Positions 50,617-59,391 of a stretch of 64,000 nt of DNA are shown here, in pieces. The stretch's first letter is position 1. Every line of letters starts with the position of its first letter. The stretch comes from SIG603 sp964369225 (GTDB lineage: Bacteria > Bacillota > Clostridia > Oscillospirales > Acutalibacteraceae). The notes beneath the pieces are model-generated. The model saw only the letters and a list, made by a program, of their open reading frames with translations. It had not been told where the DNA came from and did not search any database. Position numbers and translations under genes: made by a program. The stretch is from positions 18,551 to 82,550 of the forward strand of contig CAYJER010000007.1 in assembly GCA_964369225.1 (NCBI GenBank), in the 5' to 3' direction.

Positions 50617-52395
50617 ATGAGCAAAGGCATAATTAAAAAAGTTGCGGGACCACTTGTTATAGCAAGCGGTATGCGTGATGCAAACATGTTCGACGTTGTT
50701 CGTGTTGGCGACAAACGTCTTATTGGCGAAATTATAGAAATCCATGGCGAGGATGCCTCTATTCAGGTTTATGAAGAGACATCTGGCATGGGTCCTGGAA
50801 CTCCAGTTGAGTCAACAGGCGTTCCAATGAGTGTTGAATTAGGTCCAGGTTTAGTAGGTTCTATGTATGACGGAATTCAAAGACCTTTGGATGACATAAT
50901 GAAATTATCAGGAAACAACCTTGAAAGAGGTGTTGAAGTTCCATCTCTAAAAAGAGAGCTTAAATGGGATTTTGTTCCATGCGTAAAGCCTGGCGACAAG
51001 GTAGTTTCTGGCGATATTATAGGTACAGTACAAGAAACCGAGATAGTAAGCCATAAAGTTATGGTTCCTTACGGTGTTAGCGGTACTATTAAGACAATTA
51101 CAAAAGGCAACTACACCGTAACAGAAGTTGTAGCGACAATTACTGACGCTAATTCTAAAGTTCACGACGTTACAATGATGCAAAAATGGCCTGTTAGAAG
51201 TGGTAGACCTTATAAAAAGAAACTTCCACCTAGCAAACCACTAGTTACAGGACAAAGAGTTATAGACACACTTTTCCCAATTGCTAAGGGTGGTGTGGCA
51301 GCAGTTCCAGGTCCATTCGGTAGCGGTAAAACAGTTGTTCAACATCAGCTTGCTAAATGGGCAGAGGCTGACATAGTTGTTTATATCGGTTGTGGCGAGC
51401 GTGGAAACGAAATGACAGACGTTCTTAACGAGTTCCCAGAGCTTATCGACCCTAAAACAGGTTATCCACTTATGAGACGTACTGTTCTTATTGCTAATAC
51501 TTCTGACATGCCTGTTGCGGCTCGTGAGGCTTCAATTTATACAGGTATCACAATTGCAGAGTATTTCAGAGACATGGGTTATTCTGTAGCGCTTATGGCG
51601 GACTCAACTTCTCGTTGGGCTGAGGCTTTGCGTGAAATGTCTGGTAGACTTGAAGAGATGCCTGGTGAAGAAGGTTATCCAGCTTATCTAGGTAGCCGTC
51701 TAGCTCAATTCTATGAGAGAGCAGGCCACGTTATAGCTAATTCAAGCGACGACAGAGAAGGTGCTTTATCAGTTATTGGAGCGGTTTCACCAGCTGGTGG
51801 TGATATCTCTGAACCAGTTGCACAGGCTACACTTCGTATAGTAAAAGTTTTCTGGGGACTAGATGCAAACCTAGCCTACAAACGTCACTTCCCAGCTTTA
51901 AACTGGCTAACTAGTTATTCATTATATGTAGACACAACTTCAAAATGGTTTACAGAAAATGTTGCTAACGACTGGATGGAGCTAAGGGCGAAAATCATGA
52001 GACTTTTACAAGAAGAGTCAGAGCTTGAAGAAATTGTTAAACTAGTTGGTATGGATGCTCTTTCAGCACCAGACAGACTAAAACTAGAGGCTTCAAGATC
52101 TATCCGTGAGGACTTCTTGCACCAAAACGCATTCCACGAGACAGACACATACACAAGTCTTGAAAAACAACATTTAATGATGTTACTTGTTATTGCTTAT
52201 TTTGAGGAAAGCACAAAGGCTCTTGAAAAGGGCGCAAACATTGAGTTACTTGTAAACATGCCATTGCGTGAGAGAATTGGTCGTTTTAAATATACAGAGG
52301 GCGACAAAATTCGTGATGAGTATAAAGATATAATCAAACAATTAGAAGTACAAATTGCAGAAATACTAACTAAAAAGGAGGGATTCTATGCCTAA
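50617..52395 (+). CDS. ntpA: V-type ATPase catalytic subunit A
   Basis: The 592-aa catalytic subunit has MSKGIIKKVAGPLVIASGMR at the start, the A-type non-homologous bulge region (120-200), Walker A GPFGSGKTVVQ (about 231-241), IGCGERGNEMTDVL, and the Walker B region YSVALMADSTSRWAEALRE. It hydrolyses ATP at A-B interfaces. The ATG at 50617 is preceded by AAAGGGTGAG; an upstream in-frame ATG at 50578 lies in intergenic repeat-flanked sequence. The 3' end overlaps ntpB by 8 bases. Confidence 0.96.
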   Translation: MSKGIIKKVAGPLVIASGMRDANMFDVVRVGDKRLIGEIIEIHGEDASIQVYEETSGMGPGTPVESTGVPMSVELGPGLVGSMYDGIQRPLDDIMKLSGNNLERGVEVPSLKRELKWDFVPCVKPGDKVVSGDIIGTVQETEIVSHKVMVPYGVSGTIKTITKGNYTVTEVVATITDANSKVHDVTMMQKWPVRSGRPYKKKLPPSKPLVTGQRVIDTLFPIAKGGVAAVPGPFGSGKTVVQHQLAKWAEADIVVYIGCGERGNEMTDVLNEFPELIDPKTGYPLMRRTVLIANTSDMPVAAREASIYTGITIAEYFRDMGYSVALMADSTSRWAEALREMSGRLEEMPGEEGYPAYLGSRLAQFYERAGHVIANSSDDREGALSVIGAVSPAGGDISEPVAQATLRIVKVFWGLDANLAYKRHFPALNWLTSYSLYVDTTSKWFTENVANDWMELRAKIMRLLQEESELEEIVKLVGMDALSAPDRLKLEASRSIREDFLHQNAFHETDTYTSLEKQHLMMLLVIAYFEESTKALEKGANIELLVNMPLRERIGRFKYTEGDKIRDEYKDIIKQLEVQIAEILTKKEGFYA

Positions 52396-53761
52396 GGAAT
52401 ACCGTACCATACAAGAGGTATCAGGTCCTTTGATGCTTGTTAAGAATGTTGAAAATGTTAATTTTAATGAACTTGCTGAAATTGAGCTTGCCAGTGGCGA
52501 GAAAAGAAGATGCAAAGTTCTTGAGATAAACGGTTCAGATGCCTTAGTACAGCTTTTCGAGAGTTCAACAGGTATAAACCTTTCTAACTCAAAAGTTAGA
52601 TTTTTAGGAAAGAGCATGGAACTAGGCGTTAGTGAAGACATGCTAGGAAGAGTTTTTGACGGTCTTGGAAGAGCAATCGACGACGGCCCAGAAATTCTAC
52701 CAGACAGACGTGACGACATTAACGGTCTACCTATGAATCCTGTTGCAAGAAACTACCCACAAGAGTTTATTCAAACAGGTGTTTCGGCTATAGATGGTCT
52801 TAACACATTGGTTAGAGGACAAAAGTTGCCTATATTCTCGGCTTCTGGTCTTCCTCATGCTAACCTTGCAGCCCAAATTGCAAGACAAGCTAAAGTGCGT
52901 GGAACTAACGATCCTTTCGTTGTTGTATTCGCTGCTATGGGTATCACTTTTGAAGAGTCAAACTATTTTGTTGAAAGCTTTAAAGAGACAGGCGCTATTG
53001 ACAGAACTGTTATGTTTGTAAACCTTGCAAACGACCCAGCTATCGAGCGTATTGCAACTCCTCGTATGGCTTTAACAGCCGCTGAATACCTAGCTTTCGA
53101 GAAAAATTATCATGTTCTTGTTATCATGACAGACATTACAAACTATGCTGATGCCTTGCGTGAGGTTTCAGCCGCTAGAAAAGAAGTTCCAGGTAGACGT
53201 GGATACCCAGGTTACATGTATACCGACTTAGCATCTCTTTATGAAAGAGCAGGAAGACAAAAAGGTAAAAACGGTAGTATTACTCTTATACCTATTCTAA
53301 CAATGCCAGAGGACGACAAAACTCACCCAATCCCTGACCTTACAGGTTATATCACAGAGGGACAAATTATTCTAAGCCGTGAGCTTTACAGAAAAAATAT
53401 TGCTCCTCCTATAGATGTTCTACCGTCTCTTTCTCGTCTTAAAGACAAGGGTATAGGTAAAGGCAAAACTCGTGAGGACCATGGCGACACAATGAATCAG
53501 TTGTTCTCAGCATACGCAAGAGGTAAAGATGCTAAAGAACTTATGATTATTCTAGGTGAAGCCGCCCTTACAGACATAGATAAATTATATGCAAAATTTG
53601 CAGATGCCTTTGAGAATGAATATGTTTCACAAGGCTATGAGACAAACAGAAGTATAGAAGAAACTTTAGAGCTAGGCTGGAAACTGCTTTCAATTCTACC
53701 TAGAAGTGAGCTTAAGAGAATTAAAGACGCCTATCTTGATGAATACTATGGAAAGGTGTGA
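52388..53761 (+). CDS. ntpB: V-type ATPase non-catalytic subunit B
   Basis: The 457-aa protein starts MPKEYRTIQEVSGPLMLVKN. It has QLFESSTGINLSNSKVRF, MLGRVFDGLGRAIDDGP, IFSASGLPHANLAAQIARQA in place of a Walker A loop, and HVLVIMTDITNYADALREVS. It forms the A3B3 head with NtpA. Confidence 0.96.
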   Translation: MPKEYRTIQEVSGPLMLVKNVENVNFNELAEIELASGEKRRCKVLEINGSDALVQLFESSTGINLSNSKVRFLGKSMELGVSEDMLGRVFDGLGRAIDDGPEILPDRRDDINGLPMNPVARNYPQEFIQTGVSAIDGLNTLVRGQKLPIFSASGLPHANLAAQIARQAKVRGTNDPFVVVFAAMGITFEESNYFVESFKETGAIDRTVMFVNLANDPAIERIATPRMALTAAEYLAFEKNYHVLVIMTDITNYADALREVSAARKEVPGRRGYPGYMYTDLASLYERAGRQKGKNGSITLIPILTMPEDDKTHPIPDLTGYITEGQIILSRELYRKNIAPPIDVLPSLSRLKDKGIGKGKTREDHGDTMNQLFSAYARGKDAKELMIILGEAALTDIDKLYAKFADAFENEYVSQGYETNRSIEETLELGWKLLSILPRSELKRIKDAYLDEYYGKV

Positions 53762-53768
53762 TTAACAT

Positions 53769-54425
53769 ATGGCAGGTACTCAAGTTAATCCCACCAGAAT
53801 GGAACTTACTAAACTTAAAAAGAAATTAGTCACAGCCATAAGAGGCCACAAGCTTTTAAAAGACAAGCGTGACGAGCTTATGAGACAGTTTTTGCTTAAG
53901 GTTAGAGAGAACAAAGAACTGCGTGAAAAGGTTGAAAAGGGTATAAAAGAGGCTAATAAAAAGTTTTTACTAGCAAAGGCTGTAACTGACGAGAGTTATT
54001 TAAACACAGCTTTGCTAGCTCCAAAACAAGAAATTAGCCTTGAGAGTGGCATTCAAAACGTTATGAGTGTTGAAATTCCACAGTTTAAATTTAAGACAAG
54101 AACACCAGATAAAAACGATATTTATTCATATGGATTTGCCTATACATCAGGTGATTTAGACGATGCAATTAAGTATTTAGCCGAAGTTTTCGAGGAAATG
54201 CTTAAATTAGCAGAAATCGAAAAATCTTGTCAATTAATGGCGACAGAAATTGAAAAGACTAGAAGACGTGTAAATGCCCTTGAACATGTTATGATTCCAA
54301 ACATGAGAAAAAGCATTAAATATATCACCATGAAACTAGACGAGAACGAGAGAAGTACTCAAGTTCGCCTAATGAAAGTCAAAGATATGATGATTAAAGC
54401 TAGTCGGGAAGCCTCAGTCGGGTAG
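53769..54425 (+). CDS. ntpD: V-type ATPase subunit D (central rotor), C-terminus altered by a repeat
   Basis: The 218-aa protein has the D-subunit start VNPTRMELTKLKKKLVTAIR, with HKLLKDKRDELMRQF, and the C-terminal helix TRRRVNALEHVMIPNMRKSI followed by MKLDENERS. The last residues (SREASVG) and the stop are encoded by a GTCGGG hairpin repeat. A TAG at 54401-54403, in the position that serves as stop at other copies, is out of frame here. A small indel may thus have extended or changed the tail. It ends the operon. Confidence 0.92.
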   Translation: MAGTQVNPTRMELTKLKKKLVTAIRGHKLLKDKRDELMRQFLLKVRENKELREKVEKGIKEANKKFLLAKAVTDESYLNTALLAPKQEISLESGIQNVMSVEIPQFKFKTRTPDKNDIYSYGFAYTSGDLDDAIKYLAEVFEEMLKLAEIEKSCQLMATEIEKTRRRVNALEHVMIPNMRKSIKYITMKLDENERSTQVRLMKVKDMMIKASREASVG

Positions 54426-54597
54426 CCCCAGTCGGGAAGCCCCGACAGGCAAAGTCGCACACATAATTAGTGTTAATTTTTAGCTTTATTTCCTGCGTCC
54501 AAGAAATTGCATGTTCAGAATAATTAGGTCGGGAAGCCCCGACAGGCAAAGTCGCACACCTAGTTAGGTATAAATTCTAGTTTTATCGCCTGCGTCC
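54403..54597 (+). repeat. Stop-codon-associated hairpin element, three tandem units after ntpD
   Basis: A short unit (GTCGGGAAGCCTCAGTCGGG, 54403-54422) is followed by two full units at 54431-54500 and 54528-54597. Each has GTCGGG-aagc-CCCGAC, AGGCAAAGTCGCACAC, an AT-rich middle and CCTGCGTCC. The block ends near GCGTCC...GGACGC (54608-54631), which also occurs next to the proS copies. Confidence 0.78.
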
Positions 54598-54660
54598 AAA
54601 AAATTGCGTCCTACATTAATTTGTGGGACGCTTTTAAATTGATTAAATATCTCAAACTAT

Positions 54661-54738
54661 TGTAGGGGCGGATATTATCCGCCTAAAAATGTGGTGATTT
54701 TGCCTAAGTTTCATAGGCGGATAATATCCGCCCCTACA
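54661..54738. repeat. REPIN (GGCGGATA arm)
   Basis: TGTAGGGGCGGATATTATCCGCC and its inverted half GGCGGATAATATCCGCCCCTACA. The first half has TATTA where the second has TAATA, still self-complementary. A chimeric TAAGAGGCACGTCTG half-unit follows at 54748. No gene is visible in 54426-54878. Confidence 0.8.
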
Positions 54739-54878
54739 TCAGCACTCCTAAGAGGCACGTCTGGAGAATTTCCGCACCTACATAAGCGTGTTTTCATCAA
54801 TGTTAATTTGCGTTGCTTGTAGCAACGGGGTAATAATAGTATAATAATCTTAAGAAATTAAGAAAAGAGGTTAGCTAT

Positions 54879-55388
54879 ATGTTAAGCAAAAACATAAAAA
54901 CAATAAGAAAATCAAAAGGTCTTTCACAAGAGGAACTAGAAATTAAACTAAATGTAGTAAGACAAACAATTTCAAAATGGGAACAAGGGTTATCCGTCCC
55001 AGATTCTGACATGCTAATTTGCATATCAGAACAATTAGAAACACCCGTCAGCACTTTACTTGGTGAAACTATCACCGAGTTAAGCCAAGACGATATTAAA
55101 ACAATTGCCGAAAAATTAGAGGTGATAAACCTACAATTAGCAAAAAGAAAAACCATGACACTAAAAATAATTAACAGGCTACTTATATCCATTTGTGCAG
55201 TTATAGTTTTGATATTTATAATGCTGATTATTTTGAATAGCTCTTACCTAGGTTTTAACTACAACGACCCACAAACCGCCGTTCTAGGAGTTGCCTTTCA
55301 TTCGTTTGAATGGTTTTTTATTAGAGTTGCACCAATTGTTCTTATAGCATCCATTTTAGGAGTTTTCTTCACAAGGAAAAAAGATTAA
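54879..55388 (+). CDS. XRE-family transcriptional regulator with C-terminal membrane anchor
   Basis: The 169-aa protein has an N-terminal HTH_3 domain (LSKNIKTIRKSKGLSQEELE, VVRQTISKWEQGLSVPDSD, about 5-60), a short linker, then two hydrophobic segments at about 98-118 and 147-163. Membrane-tethered XRE regulators of this form are frequent in Firmicutes. The ATG follows AAAAGAGGTT. The neighbouring minus-strand membrane protein (55478) may or may not be a target. Confidence 0.85.
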   Translation: MLSKNIKTIRKSKGLSQEELEIKLNVVRQTISKWEQGLSVPDSDMLICISEQLETPVSTLLGETITELSQDDIKTIAEKLEVINLQLAKRKTMTLKIINRLLISICAVIVLIFIMLIILNSSYLGFNYNDPQTAVLGVAFHSFEWFFIRVAPIVLIASILGVFFTRKKD

Positions 55389-55398
55389 TAAATATTAT

Positions 55399-55445
55399 TG
55401 TAGGGGCGACCACAAACTATTGTAGTGGACGGGTCCTACTTCACG
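55399..55445. repeat. Broken REP half-units
   Basis: TGTAGGGGCGACCACAA (55399) followed by TGTAGTGGACGGGTCC (55420). These are heads without complete partners, at the 3' end of the XRE gene. Confidence 0.5.
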
Positions 55446-55477
55446 TGAGGATTTAGCTAAAACCGTAATGAACACAT

Positions 55478-56077
55478 TTATATAAAATCACTGCCTATTT
55501 TCGCTGATTTTTTATTTTTAATTATACCAATTATGCTTAAAACTGACAATATAGCCCTTAAAGCTACTATATTAATATAAACTTCATCAACTCCCATTAG
55601 TGAATTTATCCCATACATTATAAGTAGGCTGTTTCTTTCATCAGTAGAAGCTATGTACATAGGTAAAACTACCGATGACACTACTAGTAGAATTAACAAT
55701 ATCACATTCATAACAATACATACATTATTTTTATATAGCCTTTTTCTTAAACTTATTCCAACTATTCCCGTAGTTATCATCATTATATTATACACAGTAT
55801 AAGTAGCGAAAAAAAGATATATCAAAATAAGTAAAAACTCACTTATTGATCCATCAACTAAAAAACCGTATCCAACTTGATCTAAAATTTCATCGCTCAT
55901 TGAAAAAATTGATATGCCTGAAAATGCACCTACTAAACTTATTGCCCCAAAAATAATCATTAGAATTCCTGTGACTTTAAGCGTTTTCTCGCCCGATGCT
56001 GATGCTATCATCTTATAGGCTTGTGAGTGGTAATACTTTGGGGGATAACTTTGTTGTTGCTTTTTTTGGTAATCCAT
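55478..56077 (-). CDS. Four-segment membrane protein of unknown function
   Basis: The 199-aa protein starts MDYQKKQQQSYPPKYYHSQA, a hydrophilic Gln/Tyr/Pro-rich head, then four hydrophobic segments at about 33-52, 75-110, 118-145 and 168-186, and a basic tail. I recognise no family. The ATG at 56077 lies seven bases after AGGAGG; the in-frame ATG at 56083 is too close to that site. Confidence 0.7.
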   Translation of the reverse strand: MDYQKKQQQSYPPKYYHSQAYKMIASASGEKTLKVTGILMIIFGAISLVGAFSGISIFSMSDEILDQVGYGFLVDGSISEFLLILIYLFFATYTVYNIMMITTGIVGISLRKRLYKNNVCIVMNVILLILLVVSSVVLPMYIASTDERNSLLIMYGINSLMGVDEVYINIVALRAILSVLSIIGIIKNKKSAKIGSDFI

Positions 56078-56160
56078 AAACATTCCTCCTCGTTTATTAT
56101 GGAAAGAGTATATCATAAGTTTATTGATAAGTCAATATTTATTAAAAAATACACAAATTT

Positions 56161-56238
56161 TGTAGGGGCGGATATTATCCGCCTATGAAACTTAGGCTAA
56201 ATCACCAAATATTTAGGCGGATAATATCCGTCCCTACA
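56161..56238. repeat. REPIN (GGCGGATA arm) with a chimeric half-unit
   Basis: TGTAGGGGCGGATATTATCCGCC and the inverted half ending in CCGTCCCTACA. TAAGAGGCACGTCTG...CCCTACCCTACA follows at 56249-56286. It lies between lysS and the membrane protein. Confidence 0.8.
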
Positions 56239-56318
56239 TGGCTAAATTTTCTAAGAGGCACGTCTGCACAGAGACCCTACCCTACAATGTTTTATCAAAT
56301 TTAGTTTTTATCATACAA

Positions 56319-56345
56319 TCAAAAAGGAAGGCTTTCGCCTTCCTT
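56319..56345 (-). terminator. Terminator of the greA-lysS operon
   Basis: On the minus strand AAGGAAGGC-gaaa-GCCTTCCTT is followed by TTT, 13 bp after the lysS stop. The GAAA tetraloop and 9-bp stem are strong. Confidence 0.88.
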
Positions 56346-56357
56346 AAATTATAATTT

Positions 56358-57848
56358 TTATTGTAGTGGTTTCATTGTTGGGAATAATAATACGTCTCTT
56401 ATGCTTAATGAATTTGTTAAAAGCATTACTAGTCTGTCAATTCCCATTCCCATGCCTCCTGTAGGCGGTAGGGCGTACTCTAGTGCAGTTAGGAAATCTT
56501 CATCAACGTCACAGGCCTCTTCGTCTCCTGCTGCCTTTGCGGCTGCTTGATCTTCAAATCTTGCCCTTTGGTCTATTGGGTCGTTAAGCTCGCTAAATGC
56601 GTTTGCATACTCGTGTCCCATAATAAATAGCTCAAAACGCTCTGTGTACTCCTCGTTGTCTGCGCATTTCTTTGCAAGAGGAGATATGTCTGTTGGATGT
56701 CCTGTAATAAATGTAGGTTGAATTAAATTTTCTTCTACATATTTCTCAAAGAAAAAGTTTATAATCTCGCCTTTTTTGTGTCTTGTCTCGAACTCAATAT
56801 GATGCTCTTTTGCTAAAGCTCTAGCCTCGTCAAGAGTTGCCACTGTGTTAAAGTCTACACCGCCGTATTCTTTAATAGCATCTACCATTGAAATTCTCGC
56901 AAAAGGCTTGCCCATGTCTAGCTCTACATCGTTATATACTATATTTGTATCGCCAATTACCTTTTGAGTAACTGTCTTAATTAGGTTTTCTGTAAGGTTC
57001 ATCATGCCTTCACAGTCTGTATATGCTTGATAAAGCTCTAAAAGTGTGAACTCTGGGTTATGGCTTGTGTCCATTCCTTCGTTTCTAAAAACTCTGCCTA
57101 TCTCATATACTCTGTCAAAGCCTCCAACTATAAGTCTCTTTAAGTGAAGCTCTAGGGCTATTCTCATGTAAAGATCAATGTTTAGCGAGTTATGGTGTGT
57201 TATAAATGGTCTTGCACTTGCACCACCTGCTTGTGAGTGAAGTACAGGAGTTTCAACCTCCATAAATGTTTGCTCGTCTAAATATCTTCTAATCTCGCTT
57301 ATAATTTGTGAACGCTTCTTAAATGTATCCTTAACCTCAGGATTCATTATTAAATCAAGATATCTTTGTCTGTATCTTGAGTCAACATCCTTTAAGCCGT
57401 GATATTTTTCAGGCAATGGAAGTAAAGCCTTTGAAAGAATTTCTATATCGGTTACATTAATAGAAATTTCGCCTCTCTTAGTTCTAAATACTTCACCCTT
57501 AGCGCCTACAATATCGCCGATATCCATATACTTAAAGAATTCGTTGAATTTCTCCTCGCCCAGAACATCTATTTTAACATAAAGTTGAATTCTTGACTTA
57601 CTGTCACGTAAATCCATGAATGCTACTTTACCCATTCCTCTACGGCTCATAATTCTACCTGCTACAGAGACCATTTCTGGCTCTTTATCATCGCTGAAAT
57701 TCTCTGTGATTTCAGAAGTATAATGTGTAACGTTATATGAGCTTACCTTATATGGATCTTTTCCGTTTTCTATTAATCCGCTCAATTTCTCTCTTCTAAT
57801 TTGTAATAGCTCGGAAAGCTCCAATTGTTCGTTTAGTTGTTCTGACAT
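56358..57848 (-). CDS. lysS: Lysyl-tRNA synthetase, class II
   Basis: The 496-aa enzyme has an N-terminal OB-fold anticodon domain (VSVAGRIMSRRGMGKVAFMD) and a class II core: motif 1 near EVETPVLHSQAGGASARPF, motif 2 FRNEGMDTSHNPEFTLLE, and motif 3 GGMGMGIDRLVMLLT. It charges tRNA-Lys. It is co-transcribed with greA (15-bp gap), a common Firmicutes pairing. Confidence 0.97.
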   Translation of the reverse strand: MSEQLNEQLELSELLQIRREKLSGLIENGKDPYKVSSYNVTHYTSEITENFSDDKEPEMVSVAGRIMSRRGMGKVAFMDLRDSKSRIQLYVKIDVLGEEKFNEFFKYMDIGDIVGAKGEVFRTKRGEISINVTDIEILSKALLPLPEKYHGLKDVDSRYRQRYLDLIMNPEVKDTFKKRSQIISEIRRYLDEQTFMEVETPVLHSQAGGASARPFITHHNSLNIDLYMRIALELHLKRLIVGGFDRVYEIGRVFRNEGMDTSHNPEFTLLELYQAYTDCEGMMNLTENLIKTVTQKVIGDTNIVYNDVELDMGKPFARISMVDAIKEYGGVDFNTVATLDEARALAKEHHIEFETRHKKGEIINFFFEKYVEENLIQPTFITGHPTDISPLAKKCADNEEYTERFELFIMGHEYANAFSELNDPIDQRARFEDQAAAKAAGDEEACDVDEDFLTALEYALPPTGGMGMGIDRLVMLLTNSLSIRDVLLFPTMKPLQ

Positions 57849-57863
57849 TTTATATTTCCTCTC

Positions 57864-58349
57864 TTATTTTGAAATGGACTTAATTGTATATTTCATTATT
57901 CCTATTGGTGTTTCAACCTCTGCAATTTCGCCCTCTTTTTTGCCAAAAAGAGCCTTGCCAACTGCCGATTCATCAGAGATTTTGTTGTTCATAGGGTCTG
58001 CCTCGTTAGAGCCAACCATTTTAAAAGTTTTCTCTATTTCGTTTCCGTTTCTGTCTGTAGTTGAAACTACAATTGTAGATCCTACATTTACAGTTCCTTG
58101 GTTTAAAGCATCTTCATTTACAACAACTGCAAATTTTAACATTACCTCAAGATCTGCAATTCTTGCCTCAAGCATAGCTTGATCGTTTTTAGCCTCGTCG
58201 TATTCACTGTTTTCTGAAAGGTCTCCGAATGATCTAGCCACTTTTAGTTTTTCGGCTGCATCTTTTCTTCCTACACTTACTAATTGTTGGTATTCTTTTT
58301 CTAAAGCTTCTTTACCGTCTTTTGTTAAAAATATTTGCTTTTCAGCCAT
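57864..58349 (-). CDS. greA: Transcription elongation factor GreA
   Basis: The 161-aa protein has the N-terminal coiled coil (TKDGKEALEKEYQQLVSVGR, DLSENSEYDEAKNDQ with the acidic tip DLSENSEYD) and the C-terminal FKBP-like domain (ISDESAVGKALFGKKEGE). It rescues backtracked RNA polymerase by stimulating transcript cleavage. It starts at the ATG at 58349, with GGCGGGTAACG upstream. Confidence 0.95.
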   Translation of the reverse strand: MAEKQIFLTKDGKEALEKEYQQLVSVGRKDAAEKLKVARSFGDLSENSEYDEAKNDQAMLEARIADLEVMLKFAVVVNEDALNQGTVNVGSTIVVSTTDRNGNEIEKTFKMVGSNEADPMNNKISDESAVGKALFGKKEGEIAEVETPIGIMKYTIKSISK

Positions 58350-58532
58350 TTTTCGTTACCCGCCTTATCTATAGTTCTATAATGTTTCTATTATATAGAT
58401 TTTTAAAGCTAGTGTCAAGGCGAAAAATGTTAATTTTTGAAATAAACCTTAATTGATTGTTTACCTTTTGTTCAGACTTTTAAAAAAAATAAATGATAAA
58501 ATCAGTAAGTATAGAAAGAGAGGTTTATTGAA

Positions 58533-59228
58533 ATGGCTAGAGAGAGATATTTGTTAAATCAAGAAGTAGAAGAAGTAAAGGTGACAGAGCAATCAAAAAA
58601 AAGTAAATGGAATAACTGGTGGTATTATCATTATAAATTAGTTATAGTTATTCTGGTTATTATAGCTGTAGCAGTGGTATATGTGCATGGTTTAGTCACA
58701 CAGGTTCATCCTGATCTAAACATAGGCTATGTTGGAACACTTAACATAAGCGAAGAAGCAAGCGAAGCACTTACAGACGAATTGGCTAAATATGTAGAAG
58801 ACGTAAACGGAGATGGCCAAGTAGTAGTTAGACTCAATAATTACTATTTCCCAGGAATTGATTCAAGTGAAACAGCTGATATGTCAGAAATTGTACAGGC
58901 TCAATTTTATTCAGATCTAAATGCAGTAACTAGCACAATTTGGATAACAGATGAAACAGGGTTTGCCTCCTTTGGTTCAGGAAATGAAATTGATGCAATG
59001 TTTAAAGATATCGGCGATGCAAATAAAATTCCACTGACAGAGGTTAGTGTATTTGATAACATTATTCTTAGCGCTGGATACGAGGGTTGGGACGATGAAG
59101 AGTACACAAAGGCTATAATCGAAGAACTTAGCATTTCTGTGCTTGATTTGGCAGACTATGACGTTTCAGAAGAAAAGGAAGCCGAAATGATTTACGCACA
59201 AGAAGTTTTTAACAAAATTATAGAGTAA
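58533..59228 (+). CDS. Single-pass membrane protein with an acidic extracytoplasmic domain, unknown function
   Basis: The 231-aa protein has a basic cytoplasmic N-terminus of about 33 residues, a transmembrane segment at about 36-54 (LVIVILVIIAVAVVYVHGL) and an acidic domain of 175 residues outside. The domain contains NIGYVGTLNISEEASEALTD and WITDETGFASFG. The topology and the NWWYYHYK start just before the membrane resemble small Clostridial membrane proteins of unknown role. The start has AGAGAGG upstream. Confidence 0.75.
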   Translation: MARERYLLNQEVEEVKVTEQSKKSKWNNWWYYHYKLVIVILVIIAVAVVYVHGLVTQVHPDLNIGYVGTLNISEEASEALTDELAKYVEDVNGDGQVVVRLNNYYFPGIDSSETADMSEIVQAQFYSDLNAVTSTIWITDETGFASFGSGNEIDAMFKDIGDANKIPLTEVSVFDNIILSAGYEGWDDEEYTKAIIEELSISVLDLADYDVSEEKEAEMIYAQEVFNKIIE

Positions 59229-59248
59229 ATTTATTAATATCACAAATT

Positions 59249-59327
59249 TGTAGGGGCGACTTGTGGTCGTCCGAAAGTTTAGCAATAAATTATAGGTTTC
59301 GGGCGGTCAAACAGAACCGCCCCTACA
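59249..59327. repeat. REPIN with two mismatched arms
   Basis: The left half is TGTAGGGGCGACTTGTGGTCGTCC (GCGAC arm), whereas the right half is GGGCGGTCAAACAGAACCGCCCCTACA (GGCGGT-tc arm). Each half forms its own hairpin, but the two halves are not each other's inverse. This suggests recombination between REP types. Confidence 0.7.
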
Positions 59328-59337
59328 ATCGTAAAAC

Positions 59338-59370
59338 AAAAAATCAAGCCGATTAAGGCTTGATTTTTTT
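59338..59370. terminator. Bidirectional terminator
   Basis: AAATCAAGCC-gattaa-GGCTTGATTT with A and T tracts on both sides, between converging genes at 58533 and 59392. Confidence 0.88.
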
Positions 59371-59391
59371 GATTTAATATGTTAAACTGAA

